From assembly GCF_009664975.1 (NCBI RefSeq), contig NZ_WJXB01000005.1, positions 62,001 through 126,000 on the forward strand: a DNA stretch of 64,000 nt, in the 5' to 3' direction. Both the position numbers and the translations under genes were made by a program. This document shows, one piece after another, positions 1 through 8,009 of this stretch. Numbering within the stretch: the first letter of the stretch is position 1; each line of letters starts with the position of its first letter. A model generated the notes under the pieces. It had not been told where the DNA came from. It did not search any database and was given only the letters and a program-made list of their open reading frames with translations. The DNA is from Paenibacillus monticola. Lineage in GTDB: Bacteria; Bacillota; Bacilli; Paenibacillales; Paenibacillaceae.

Positions 1-565
1 AATCTTCTTGTAAACGGCGGACCACAGTAGGGTCCCCGATCTCTTTTACCAAAATCTCAACATAATAATTGAACTTTGTCGGCAACTGGCCCCATACCTC
101 ACTTGCCACCAAACCGCTGACCTCAGCCATTGTATTCAATAAAGGTGCCATCGTATCACGATAAAAGCGGACAAGGGTTTCATTCCTCCATGTTTCCCGC
201 CTCAACTCATCAGCTAGAGGGGCTTCAGTCATCTGCCAATCCTTCAAAGAAAAGGCAACTCGGCAGTAACCATTAGCAGGTATTAGATGAATTTGCAGAT
301 TAGACAAATTTATATCCGGAACAGAATCATAGAGAGTGACAGAGTATTGCACCGAAAGCGCCAGCATGGATAACCAATTGGCAAAATAAGCAGCAACCGC
401 TCGATCGTCCAAAGCCTTCATCAAGGGTCCGTAAATCCCCACAAAAGCTCTCATCTTCTCTTCATTTGTCAGCTCTAAAGCCACGAAACAATGCAGTGTT
501 CCCTCAGGTGGAGTAGGTTGTAGATCAAATTTAGAGCTTATATCTTTCAGCTGTGTTTCATTCAT
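1..565 (-). CDS. FhuF-like ferric-siderophore reductase, C-terminus cut by window edge
   Basis: Reading the minus strand from ATG at 565 gives 188 codons with no stop up to the window edge. A strong AGGAGGT lies 6-12 bases upstream. The protein begins MNETQLKDIS and contains a W-R-N-E followed by V-R-F-Y-R-D stretch, as in the helical FhuF / IucA-IucC C-terminal family. In that family a C-terminal Cys cluster holds a 2Fe-2S centre; that part lies outside the window, so it cannot be confirmed. Being last in an iron-siderophore ABC operon (46 bases after the ATPase gene) supports a role in releasing iron from the imported siderophore in the cytoplasm. Family assignment is by context and weak similarity; an unrelated hypothetical remains possible. 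Confidence 0.55.
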   Translation of the reverse strand, partial: MNETQLKDISSKFDLQPTPPEGTLHCFVALELTNEEKMRAFVGIYGPLMKALDDRAVAAYFANWLSMLALSVQYSVTLYDSVPDINLSNLQIHLIPANGYCRVAFSLKDWQMTEAPLADELRRETWRNETLVRFYRDTMAPLLNTMAEVSGLVASEVWGQLPTKFNYYVEILVKEIGDPTVVRRLQED

Positions 566-610
566 CTCAGGACCTCCTGTCTCCGGCTGGTGCAGCTGTC
601 AGAGCTTAAG

Positions 611-1417
611 TTACATTCCCACAGCTTTATAGGCTGCAAGCTCGTAAGGCAGACAAAGCGGAACGCCTGTACGCGGATCAGGGATAATATCAGCTTCGAT
701 TCCGAACACTTCCCGCAATACCGCAGGAGTCATTACTTCAACAGGTGGGCCTTCACTAATGACATTGCCTGATTTAATCGCCACCATATGCTGTGCATAG
801 CGGGAAGCGTGATTCAAATCATGAACAACCATAATAATCGTGCGGCTTTCCTCTTCATTCAGCTTCTGCAGCAGTTGAAGCACTTCCAGTTGATGGGCCA
901 TATCCAGGAATGTAGTCGGCTCGTCCAGGAACAAAATATCAGTCTGCTGGGCCAGAGCCATAGCAATCCAGGCACGCTGCCGCTGTCCTCCGGAGAGGCG
1001 GTCAATCGGACGGTCATGGAATTCATCCATTCCGGTAACGGTGATTGCAGAAGCAATGATACTCCGGTCTTCCGGAGTCATTGTTCCGAAGCCTTTTTGG
1101 TGCGGGTAGCGGCCATAGCTGACCAGCTCAGAAACAGTCAGACCATCAGGAGCCGTGGGATTCTGCGGCAGAATCGCCAATTGGCGGGCGACCTCTTTTG
1201 TAGATAACGAATGGATCGATTTCCCATCCAGCATAACAGTACCGCTCTTTGGTTTCATGATCCGCGCCATCGTCTTAAGAATAGTCGATTTCCCAGAACC
1301 GTTAGCACCAACAAGTGCCGTTATTTTCCCTGTAGGGAGGGTTAGATTAAGGCCTTTAACTATCATGGCTTCCGCGTAACCAATACTCAACTCTTCTGTA
1401 TTCAATCGTTCCGACAT
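611..1417 (-). CDS. Iron-siderophore ABC transporter ATP-binding protein (FecE/FhuC type)
   Basis: 268 aa cytoplasmic ATPase that powers ferric-siderophore import together with the two FecCD permeases encoded just upstream. Visible motifs: Walker A GANGSGKST at residues 37-45, Q-loop near 85, signature LSGGQRQR at 141-148, Walker B ILFLDE at 161-166, and switch His near 200. Length is normal for the family. It starts at ATG 1417 behind AAGGAGT. The gap to the permease stop (about 190 bases) is unusually long for such an operon and is filled by tandem hairpin repeats that end right at the ribosome binding site. Which siderophore is carried cannot be told from the ATPase. Confidence 0.93.
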   Translation of the reverse strand: MSERLNTEELSIGYAEAMIVKGLNLTLPTGKITALVGANGSGKSTILKTMARIMKPKSGTVMLDGKSIHSLSTKEVARQLAILPQNPTAPDGLTVSELVSYGRYPHQKGFGTMTPEDRSIIASAITVTGMDEFHDRPIDRLSGGQRQRAWIAMALAQQTDILFLDEPTTFLDMAHQLEVLQLLQKLNEEESRTIIMVVHDLNHASRYAQHMVAIKSGNVISEGPPVEVMTPAVLREVFGIEADIIPDPRTGVPLCLPYELAAYKAVGM

Positions 1418-1432
1418 GACTTCACTCCTTAA

Positions 1433-1595
1433 AAGTTTTATGGAGCATTTGCTCCTTGATATATCATCGCAATAAAACTACTTCGGAAGCATACGCTTAA
1501 GTTTTATGGAGCTTCCGCTCCTATGAATTAACTTCGCAATAAAACTACTTCGGAAGCATACGCTTAAGTTTTATGGAGCTTCTGCTCCTCTAATA
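1433..1595 (-). repeat. Tandem 66-67 bp modular hairpin repeat (2.4 copies) upstream of the ATPase gene
   Basis: The 14-mer AAGTTTTATGGAGC occurs at 1433, 1499 and 1566 on the plus strand, giving periods of 66 and 67 bp. Read in the direction of transcription (minus), each unit contains AAAACT...AGTTTT as an outer stem, AAGC-GTAT-GCTT and CTTC-CGAAG inside it, then a second GGAGC...GCTCC hairpin. The last unit runs directly into the Shine-Dalgarno of the ATPase gene. Diverged copies with the same order of parts occur at 48969-49116 and 50335-50405. Confidence 0.85.
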
Positions 1596-1604
1596 GAACT
1601 GCTG

Positions 1605-2639
1605 CTAAGCCTTGGATTTGGCCAGTAGGTAAAGAAAGTAAGGTGCCCCGATGATTGCTACTACGATGCCTGTTGGTATTTCTGCAGGCTGCAGGACCCA
1701 GCGTCCAAGCGTATCGGCCGTAAGAAGCAGCAAAGCGCCGATCAAGGCACAGGCGGGCAGCAGTACTTGATGCCGTGGGCCTACCAGCCTGCGCGCCAGA
1801 TGCGGTGCGATCAGGCCGACGAAGCCGATCCCACCGCTTACGGCGACACAGGAGCCTGCAAGCGCGACTGCCGCTGCTAACAGAAGAATCCGCTCCTTCT
1901 CTACTGGCGCTCCGAGTCCGGCCGAGGTCTGGTCCCCCAGATTCAGAACATTGAGTACCCGAGCCTTGTAGAAGGAAAATGGAAGTAGAATTAACAGCCA
2001 CGGCAGCAGAGCAAGTACAAATCTCCAATCACCACCCCAAATCTTGCCGGCAATCCAAGTAGCAACAAACTGGTAATTTCGCGGATCAAGTCGGAGTGAC
2101 AAGATTAGCTGAAAAGCATAGATTCCTGCGGATACCGCAATCCCGATCAGAATAAGTCTTGTTGGAGACAGGCCGTCTTCCTTCCGATAGGACAGGAAAT
2201 AAATGAGGGTCGCTGTAAGACCTGCACCCGCCAGTGCCAATAGTGGCAGCAAGAATACAGAGGCCGTTGTTGACGCTGGAAAGAATGAGATATAGATAAT
2301 AACAGCAAATCCTGCACCGGCGTTTATTCCTAATGTTCCAGGCTCAGCGAGAGCATTACGCGACAGGCTTTGCAGAATACAGCCGGAAACTGCAAAGCCC
2401 GCCCCTACCAGCAATGAAATCACTATCCTCGGCAGTCGGAATTCAAAAAGAATAAGCTTCTGCTGATGAGTTCCTTCGCCTGCTAAAGTATGTAGCACGT
2501 CCAGCGGTGACAATCGCATAAATCCGGTATTCATACTGACGATAAAAACAGCTAGGATAAGAATTCCAAGCGACGATAATACGGTAATTCCCCGAGTTCG
2601 GCGCTGCCTTTCATATGGAGAGAGTACTATTTTACTCAT
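1605..2639 (-). CDS. FecCD-family iron-siderophore ABC permease
   Basis: 344 aa polytopic membrane protein of the FecCD/BtuC fold with about nine to ten hydrophobic segments. Family marks are visible: a RLPRIVISLLVGAGFAVSG stretch near residue 70, NALAEPGTLGINAGAG near 95, and GGIGFVGLIAPHLAR near 280, the loop that contacts the ATPase. Its ATG overlaps the stop of the upstream permease gene by four bases (ATGA), so the two are translationally coupled and probably form a heterodimer. Substrate is inferred from the locus: ferric siderophore, probably hydroxamate or citrate type. Confidence 0.93.
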   Translation of the reverse strand: MSKIVLSPYERQRRTRGITVLSSLGILILAVFIVSMNTGFMRLSPLDVLHTLAGEGTHQQKLILFEFRLPRIVISLLVGAGFAVSGCILQSLSRNALAEPGTLGINAGAGFAVIIYISFFPASTTASVFLLPLLALAGAGLTATLIYFLSYRKEDGLSPTRLILIGIAVSAGIYAFQLILSLRLDPRNYQFVATWIAGKIWGGDWRFVLALLPWLLILLPFSFYKARVLNVLNLGDQTSAGLGAPVEKERILLLAAAVALAGSCVAVSGGIGFVGLIAPHLARRLVGPRHQVLLPACALIGALLLLTADTLGRWVLQPAEIPTGIVVAIIGAPYFLYLLAKSKA

Positions 2640-3697
2640 GATAGTTCTCCCTTGCGTTTACTCGCTAAATAAATGAAGAATGGAACGCCGATCAACGCTA
2701 TTAAAGCTCCTAAAGGTGTTTCATACGGCGCGTTAATCATTCTGGCAGCAATATCTGCAAATACAATTAACAGACTGCCGAGAACTGCCGAGCAAGGAAT
2801 GATCCAACGATAGTCAACCCCGACCAGGTAACGCACCACATGCGGAATGATGAGTCCTACAAAAGCAACCGGACCCACTGTAGATACTGCTGTTCCGGCA
2901 AGAATGACGACAACAAGCATTCCGGTGGTTTGTACCAGCCGTGTTCGCTGCCCCAGCCCAGCTGCTACATCCCTTCCTAAGCTAAGCAGAGTAATGGAAC
3001 GTGATAACATCATTGCGGCGATAAGAGCCACAACAACAAATGGAAACATTATCTTTAACTGAATCCAGTTCGTCCCTCCCATTCCACCGGCTAACCAAAA
3101 AGCTATGTCTTGCGAAAGATTGAAGAGGATCGCTACACCCTGACTAATAGCAAGCAACAATGCACTCACTGCCGCGCCAGCAAGCGTCAAACGTAAAGGT
3201 GTCAGACCATTATAGGATAGTGATCCGATACCGAAGACGATCAGGGCTGCTGTAGCAGCACCGACGAAGCAGTACAGCATGATATAAATAAAAGAAAGCG
3301 ACGGTGCAAATGCAAAAGCTACTGCCAGCGCTACCCCTGCTCCAGCATTCAAGCCAAGCAGACCGGAATCGGCAAGCGGGTTACGGGTCATCCCCTGCAT
3401 AATAGCTCCTGCTACAGCAAAGCAAGCGCCAACTAGAGCCCCCGCTACAGCGCGTGGGATTCGCAGTTCTCTAATCACTTGGTGCTGCTGAAGCTGAGGA
3501 TTAAAGCGAAATACGGCTTCCCATACGGTTGCCAGCTTAATATCTGCTGCACCAACAGAGACAGAGAGCGCTAGACCAAAGACGATGGCGGCAAGTCCGA
3601 ATATAATGATGCTTACTGCCGCCGCCGGATGTGATCGTAAAGGCTTGTTTCCTACAGTTTTCTGAATTTTGTGTGTGGATTCTGGGGATGGGACCAT
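2636..3697 (-). CDS. FecCD-family iron-siderophore ABC permease
   Basis: 353 aa, first gene of the permease-permease-ATPase-reductase operon. Family motifs: IRELRIPRAVAGALVGACFA near residue 75, NPLADSGLLGLNAGAG near 110, GPVAFVGLIIPHVVRYLVG near 280. The N-terminal 30 residues are hydrophilic and precede the first membrane segment. The start ATG at 3697 follows GGAGACGACTC. A Fur box lies 37-63 bases upstream, so expression should rise under iron starvation. A second iron-controlled gene for the binding lipoprotein lies upstream but is separated by a strong terminator, so the two transcripts are largely independent. Confidence 0.93.
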   Translation of the reverse strand: MVPSPESTHKIQKTVGNKPLRSHPAAAVSIIIFGLAAIVFGLALSVSVGAADIKLATVWEAVFRFNPQLQQHQVIRELRIPRAVAGALVGACFAVAGAIMQGMTRNPLADSGLLGLNAGAGVALAVAFAFAPSLSFIYIMLYCFVGAATAALIVFGIGSLSYNGLTPLRLTLAGAAVSALLLAISQGVAILFNLSQDIAFWLAGGMGGTNWIQLKIMFPFVVVALIAAMMLSRSITLLSLGRDVAAGLGQRTRLVQTTGMLVVVILAGTAVSTVGPVAFVGLIIPHVVRYLVGVDYRWIIPCSAVLGSLLIVFADIAARMINAPYETPLGALIALIGVPFFIYLASKRKGELS

Positions 3698-3733
3698 GAG
3701 TCGTCTCCTTATAATGAGTTACAAAATTTCAAT

Positions 3734-3760
3734 TGATAACAACTATCATTCTCATTATCG
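3734..3760 (-). promoter_or_regulatory. Fur box upstream of the FecCD permease operon
   Basis: TGATAACAACTATCA at 3734-3748 fits the 7-1-7 Bacillus Fur box (TGATAATnATTATCA) at 13 of 15 positions, and a second overlapping half (ATTCTCATTATCG) extends it to 3760, as in typical multi-dimer Fur sites. It sits directly upstream of the permease operon start. Confidence 0.8.
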
Positions 3761-3831
3761 CAAAAATATCAATTATGTACAATGAAGATGCAGAATTTCT
3801 GCTGTATAAGTATACTAAAGTCTATAATTTT

Positions 3832-3878
3832 CAAAAAAAGGTGCAGGTCAGTGTATCCGGGGATACACTGACCTGCAC
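3832..3878 (-). terminator. Rho-independent terminator after the siderophore-binding lipoprotein gene
   Basis: A perfect 18-bp stem (3841-3858 with 3861-3878) with a 2-nt centre is followed on the minus strand by CTTTTTTT. It separates the binding-protein transcript from the permease operon. Confidence 0.9.
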
Positions 3879-3931
3879 ACATCTTGTATCCTCATGAACT
3901 AGTCACTTTCGGCTGATGGAATGATTATTTC

Positions 3932-4957
3932 TTATTTCACAAGACTGGCCAATACATCATCTATAGTCTGGGAGCCCGCAGTCGCACCGCTGTAAAGCCA
4001 GCTGGCTGTGGAGCTAAGCTCATGTACTTTTCCCGCTTTGACGGCTGGAATGCCCTTCCAGATTGCACTATCCAGAATAGCCGATCCCTCAGTCTTATCA
4101 CTATTCACCAGGAAGATATGATCTGCTGTCAACTCAGCGAGTTTTTCCAGAGAAATAGGATTCCAGGTAGCTCTTGTTCCCTCAGGAATCTCTGTTACAA
4201 GGTTAGGAAGCGTTACGCCAAGATCTGTATACAACACCGCGCCACTGCTGCGGGTTTCATCAACAATATAGAAGTTCTTCTGCACCAGCCAGAGAATTGC
4301 TGCGGATTCTTTACCAATAGCTCCAGCAAGCTTTTCTTTTGCGTCAGCTGCTTTCTGATCGTAATCTTTAATGGCTTGCTCTGCCTCTGGAGTCTTATTC
4401 AGAATCTCACCGATGGTGAGCAGCGCTTTACGCCAGTCCTTGCTAAGTGCGTCTCCCACAACATAAGTAGGGGCAATTTTGTTCAATTGATCGTACAGCC
4501 CATTTTGAACTTCAGACTCCGATTGAATGAGAATTAAATCTGGGGTAAAACTCGTTACAGCCTCCAATGGAAGGTCGTAGCTGATCTTTGGGACATCTTT
4601 CAAATCAGCAGCTAAATAATCCTGAATACCGTTAGGAACTGACCATTGCGCTACCGGTGTCACACCGAGTGTTACCAAATAATCTTCCAGATACGATCCC
4701 AGAACCCGTTGTGGGTTAGCTGGAATAATAACCTTATGTCCCATGGAGTCCGTTACAGTCTTCTCTACAGCTGGTGCAGTTGTTTCTGCCGGGGCTGTTG
4801 AAGCCTCTACTGTAGGTGCTGCAGAAACCTCTGCTCCACTATTTGCTGAATTCCCAGCATTATTATTACCGCAGGCGGATAAAAACAATACCATCACCAT
4901 TAGTCCGCTCATTGCTAGTTTCATGCTTCCCAAGCTCTTTTTCTTAAACGAAAACAT
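3932..4957 (-). CDS. Iron-siderophore-binding lipoprotein of an ABC transporter
   Basis: 341 aa. Catches ferric siderophore outside the membrane and delivers it to the FecCD permeases. The chosen ATG at 4957 follows AGGAGGGG at good spacing; an upstream ATG at 4987 lacks one. N-terminal signal with lipobox LSAC places the lipid-bearing Cys at residue 29, followed by a Ser/Ala/Glu/Thr-rich linker to about residue 75. The Peripla_BP_2 domain starts at the phrase IPANPQRVLGS and runs to the end. It resembles YfiY/FhuD-type proteins, but the ligand cannot be read from sequence. A Fur box lies 73 bases upstream of the start. Confidence 0.92.
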   Translation of the reverse strand: MFSFKKKSLGSMKLAMSGLMVMVLFLSACGNNNAGNSANSGAEVSAAPTVEASTAPAETTAPAVEKTVTDSMGHKVIIPANPQRVLGSYLEDYLVTLGVTPVAQWSVPNGIQDYLAADLKDVPKISYDLPLEAVTSFTPDLILIQSESEVQNGLYDQLNKIAPTYVVGDALSKDWRKALLTIGEILNKTPEAEQAIKDYDQKAADAKEKLAGAIGKESAAILWLVQKNFYIVDETRSSGAVLYTDLGVTLPNLVTEIPEGTRATWNPISLEKLAELTADHIFLVNSDKTEGSAILDSAIWKGIPAVKAGKVHELSSTASWLYSGATAGSQTIDDVLASLVK

Positions 4958-5029
4958 TAAAATACCCCTCCTGTTATGTATCTGCATTGTTGGTCAAAGG
5001 TGTGTTTGCCTTCGCCTCACTTTCTTAAA

Positions 5030-5044
5030 TGATATTGATTCTCA
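5030..5044 (-). promoter_or_regulatory. Fur box upstream of the siderophore-binding lipoprotein gene
   Basis: TGATATTGATTCTCA matches the 7-1-7 Fur consensus at about 13 of 15 positions and continues into CATTCT. It lies upstream of the gene at 3932-4957, matching the second Fur box in front of the permease operon. Confidence 0.78.
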
Positions 5045-5190
5045 TTCTCTATGTCAACATAAATATTTAATTATGTGTATAATTACATTTTTTCTTAAAT
5101 GAAATTTAACCAAATAAACTAATGTAAGCGCAAGCAAAGTTAATAAGCTGGAGAATTAGAATAGTAGCCCTTACCACCATAATCATACGC

Positions 5191-5230
5191 AAAAAGCGGC
5201 TAGTTCCGATACTTCCGGAACTAGCCGCTA
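5191..5230 (-). terminator. Terminator after kimA
   Basis: Inverted repeat GCGGCTAGTTCCG / CGGAACTAGCCGC (stem 13-14 bp) followed on the minus strand by TTTTTGCG, 16 bases after the stop of the potassium transporter gene. Confidence 0.9.
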
Positions 5231-5246
5231 GGGATGAACAAGCTTA

Positions 5247-7064
5247 TTATTTGTTAAGATGATAAGGAACTGTGGCCACAACAATATCTTTTTGATTCAT
5301 AAGATAAGTGCGAATGAAGATACTCGTCTGATTGTGTAGTATAGCCTGCCACCAGTGCTTTGTAATGAACTGAGGGATCAGGATCGTAATATGATCGGTC
5401 GTTGCTGTCTTCCATTCTACTGTATCAATAAACTTGATCAGCGGACGGATAACGCTGCGGTAACGGGAACGAAGAACGATCAGACGCACACCTGGGTCCC
5501 ATTCCTTCCATTTAAGCTCCATCTTCTGAATATCTTCTTCATCAAAACCTACATAAACAGCTACTACATTATCTGTTAACGATTTGGCATAGCTGAGTGA
5601 ATGCAGTACAGCTCGTGTTACACCCGATACTGGAACTACAACTGTGCTTCCTTTGATGCAAGGTTTATCTGTATCCATGCAAATACGAAGCTGGTCAGCA
5701 GTATTCATATAATGTTGATGAATTCGGTAAAACACGAACATAACAGCAGGTAAGAAAAGAAAGATCATCCATATACTAGTGAATTTAGTGATGATAAATA
5801 TAAGGGTAATCGTCAAAGTGGTCAACATACCGACTGTATTGACAGCGAACTTCCCCTGCCAACCCTGTGGCTTCAGCTTAAACCAGTGCACCATCATACC
5901 GAGCTGTGATAACGTGAATGGAATAAAAACCCCCACCGCATACAGAGGAATCAATCCCCCCGTATCCCCGTGAAATGCCGCTACAAGTACGGCTGACAAC
6001 ACACCGAGAAAAATAATACCATTGGAAAAGCCCAAGCGGTCACCGCGAACCATAAAAGCATGCGGCAGGTATTTATCTTTAGCGAACATAAAGGCAAGTA
6101 ATGGAAAAGCAGAGTATGCTGTATTTGCAGCCAAGAACAAGATTACCGCTGTTATGCCTTGAATGAAGAAGTATAATCCGCCACGACCAAAGGTTGATTC
6201 GGCAATTTGAGAAATAACTGTAGCTTTCTCGTCCGGCATAACGCCATACCAATAAGCCAAGAGTGTAATCCCTGTAAACATAGCACCCAAGATAATTCCC
6301 ATCATCATCAAAGTCTTGGCTGCATTCTTATCCGCCGGGGCTTTGAAATTGGGGATGGCATTCGATACCGCCTCTACCCCAGTCAGTGCTGAACAACCGG
6401 AGCTAAAAGCTTTGAGCAATAGAAACAGGCTGACATTAGACACGACAGTACCCATCTCTGGAATATTGGCGTGAGCACCGCCTGTAGCATATTTAATAAA
6501 GCCACTAATAATTAGTACGAAAATGGAGACTACAAACAAATAAACCGGAATGGCAATAAATGATGCTGATTCTGTCACTCCGCGTAAGTTGACTATAGTT
6601 AGTAGAAGAATAACGGTAACTGCGATCAGAACAGAGTGATTATGCAGATTTGGAAAAGCTGATGTAATCGCATCTGTTCCGGCCGAGGCGCTTACTGCAA
6701 CGGTTAGGATGTAATCTACTAGCAGGGAGCCGCCAGCTAACAGTCCTGTCGAAATGCCCAGATTACTTTTAGCTACGATGTAGGCACCACCGCCTTGAGG
6801 ATAAGCAAAGATTGTCTGCTTGTAAGAAAAAATCAGAATGGCCAGCAGACCCAATACGGCTAGTGCAATTGGCAATGAGTACCAAATGGCTGTGAAACCT
6901 GCTGCCACCAGTACAATCAAAATTTGTTCCGTTCCGTAGGCCACAGACGATAGCGCATCTGAAGACAGAACAGCCAGTGCTTTCACCTTGGATAACTTTT
7001 CATGATCGAGTTCGTTCGACTTCATCGGACGCCCGATCAATAGTCGTTTTACCTTGCTTACCAT
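5247..7064 (-). CDS. kimA: KimA-like high-affinity potassium importer (formerly YdaO, APC superfamily)
   Basis: 605 aa, matching the length of B. subtilis KimA (about 607). N-terminal region is hydrophilic (RLLIGRPMKS, a family hallmark), then about 12 membrane segments from residue 30 to 465, with ALSSVAYGTEQIL and AYPQGGGAYIVAK motifs, and a C-terminal cytosolic domain of about 135 residues. KimA is a proton-coupled K+ symporter whose synthesis and activity are lowered by c-di-AMP. Here the gene is preceded by a ydaO/c-di-AMP riboswitch and terminator, exactly the known arrangement, so expression should fall when c-di-AMP (and K+) is high. The start ATG at 7064 is behind GAGAGGAACTGTTTCTACG, a slightly long spacing. 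Confidence 0.92.
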   Translation of the reverse strand: MVSKVKRLLIGRPMKSNELDHEKLSKVKALAVLSSDALSSVAYGTEQILIVLVAAGFTAIWYSLPIALAVLGLLAILIFSYKQTIFAYPQGGGAYIVAKSNLGISTGLLAGGSLLVDYILTVAVSASAGTDAITSAFPNLHNHSVLIAVTVILLLTIVNLRGVTESASFIAIPVYLFVVSIFVLIISGFIKYATGGAHANIPEMGTVVSNVSLFLLLKAFSSGCSALTGVEAVSNAIPNFKAPADKNAAKTLMMMGIILGAMFTGITLLAYWYGVMPDEKATVISQIAESTFGRGGLYFFIQGITAVILFLAANTAYSAFPLLAFMFAKDKYLPHAFMVRGDRLGFSNGIIFLGVLSAVLVAAFHGDTGGLIPLYAVGVFIPFTLSQLGMMVHWFKLKPQGWQGKFAVNTVGMLTTLTITLIFIITKFTSIWMIFLFLPAVMFVFYRIHQHYMNTADQLRICMDTDKPCIKGSTVVVPVSGVTRAVLHSLSYAKSLTDNVVAVYVGFDEEDIQKMELKWKEWDPGVRLIVLRSRYRSVIRPLIKFIDTVEWKTATTDHITILIPQFITKHWWQAILHNQTSIFIRTYLMNQKDIVVATVPYHLNK

Positions 7065-7143
7065 CGTAGAAACAGTTCCTCTCTTTGTGAGTTGAATCGG
7101 TATTACCGTGCGCTATTTTCTTGGTGGATTTCATAAATGCAGG

Positions 7144-7182
7144 CACAAAAATAAGCATACGGAAATGATCCGCATGCTTATG
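7144..7182 (-). terminator. Riboswitch-controlled terminator in the kimA leader
   Basis: Stem AAGCATGCGGA / TTCCGTATGCTT followed on the minus strand by ATTTTTGTG. It lies between the aptamer and the kimA start, and is the expected off-state structure of a c-di-AMP riboswitch. Confidence 0.85.
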
Positions 7183-7202
7183 CATGGTCATTATCCCACC
7201 TT

Positions 7203-7340
7203 TGCTTACGAGGTTAGCTGGCGGATTCGGGCTGTGGAAAGCCCTACAGATTGGTCATGATGACCTCTTCTGATTCACCCCTTTGACCCTAAGGGTCAAG
7301 TTTGGTTCCCCCGTTTTTCCTTCGGAAAATTCAGCGCATA
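7203..7340 (-). promoter_or_regulatory. ydaO-yuaA c-di-AMP riboswitch aptamer
   Basis: Read on the minus strand, conserved blocks appear in the right order: CCGAAGG, CGGGGGAACCAAAC, a TTGACCC/GGGTCAA stem, GGGGTGAATC, GTAGGGC ... AGCCC, and the 3' block CCCGAATCCG-CCAGCTAACC-TCGTAAGC. These are the hallmark segments of the ydaO class, which binds two c-di-AMP molecules. It precedes a kimA gene, the classic target. The open frame of 63 codons that overlaps this leader is a by-product. Confidence 0.93.
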
Positions 7341-7361
7341 TTCAACTTCTCACAAGGTCTA

Positions 7362-7390
7362 ATAATAGTCTACAAAGACCTTACAGTAAA
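7362..7390 (-). promoter_or_regulatory. Likely SigA promoter of the kimA riboswitch transcript
   Basis: On the minus strand TTTACT (7385-7390), 17 bases, TATTAT (7362-7367). The predicted start lies roughly 10-20 bases before the first aptamer block. Confidence 0.45.
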
Positions 7391-7544
7391 GTCGTGAAAG
7401 AAATGAAAAAATAATGAAAAAACATCCAATTTGCGCAAATATGAGATCTGACATAACACTCTCTTTCAATAGCTTCGATTATCCCAACGTCCCGTGTGTT
7501 TATGATGTTTTCCCTAATATATGTGACAGTTCATCAAGCAATAA

Positions 7545-8009
7545 TTAGTATGTTGAGATTTCAACCTCTTCTTCTGTCTCCGCTTCATTACTCTTCCGTC
7601 CAGTCCACAGTAAAACAGCAATCAAAACGAAGGCAATCAAAGCTAGCAAGGGGATTGTAATGAAGCCGAAAAAATTCAAATAATCCTTATTGCAGGGTAC
7701 TCCGATCGTACAAGGAATGACTTTGCTGAGTACAGGAATCTTTTGCTCTGCGTAATGATAAATAGAGATACTCCCACCAATTAGACTTAGAGGCAGCACA
7801 TAAGGAATAATCTTTTTATCTCCCCGAAAAGTAGCGATTCCAAGCAGTATTAGCTGCGGATACATAAAGATACGCTGGAACCAGCAGAGCTTGCAGGGCT
7901 CGTATTTCAGGACCTCACTCAAGTAGAGGCTACCTGCAACAGCAATTAAAGAAACGAACCAGGCCAGATAGAGACAGTTACGACGGCAAAAAGAAGAGAA
8001 TCTCGTCAC
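7545..8009 (-). CDS. bdbC: Disulfide bond formation protein BdbC (DsbB-like)
   Basis: 154 aa membrane protein with four hydrophobic segments. It carries the first pair CKLC (Cys39, Cys42) and the second pair Cys100 and Cys106, the two loops that pass electrons from the partner thiol oxidase to quinone. Close in pattern to B. subtilis BdbC (ExxKxxPCxLCWxQRIxMYP, and the GFITIPFLALIAF-like ending). It starts with GTG that overlaps the bdbD stop (GTGA), so the pair is translationally coupled. Confidence 0.93.
   Translation of the reverse strand: MTRFSSFCRRNCLYLAWFVSLIAVAGSLYLSEVLKYEPCKLCWFQRIFMYPQLILLGIATFRGDKKIIPYVLPLSLIGGSISIYHYAEQKIPVLSKVIPCTIGVPCNKDYLNFFGFITIPLLALIAFVLIAVLLWTGRKSNEAETEEEVEISTY

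Noticed and set aside
1564-2028. 154-codon frame inside the FecCD permease gene
   Set aside because: Arg/Ser/Cys-rich shadow of the permease coding sequence in another frame.
7000-7191. 63-codon open frame upstream of kimA
   Set aside because: It lies inside the riboswitch expression platform and runs into kimA in another frame; the RNA structure explains the sequence.
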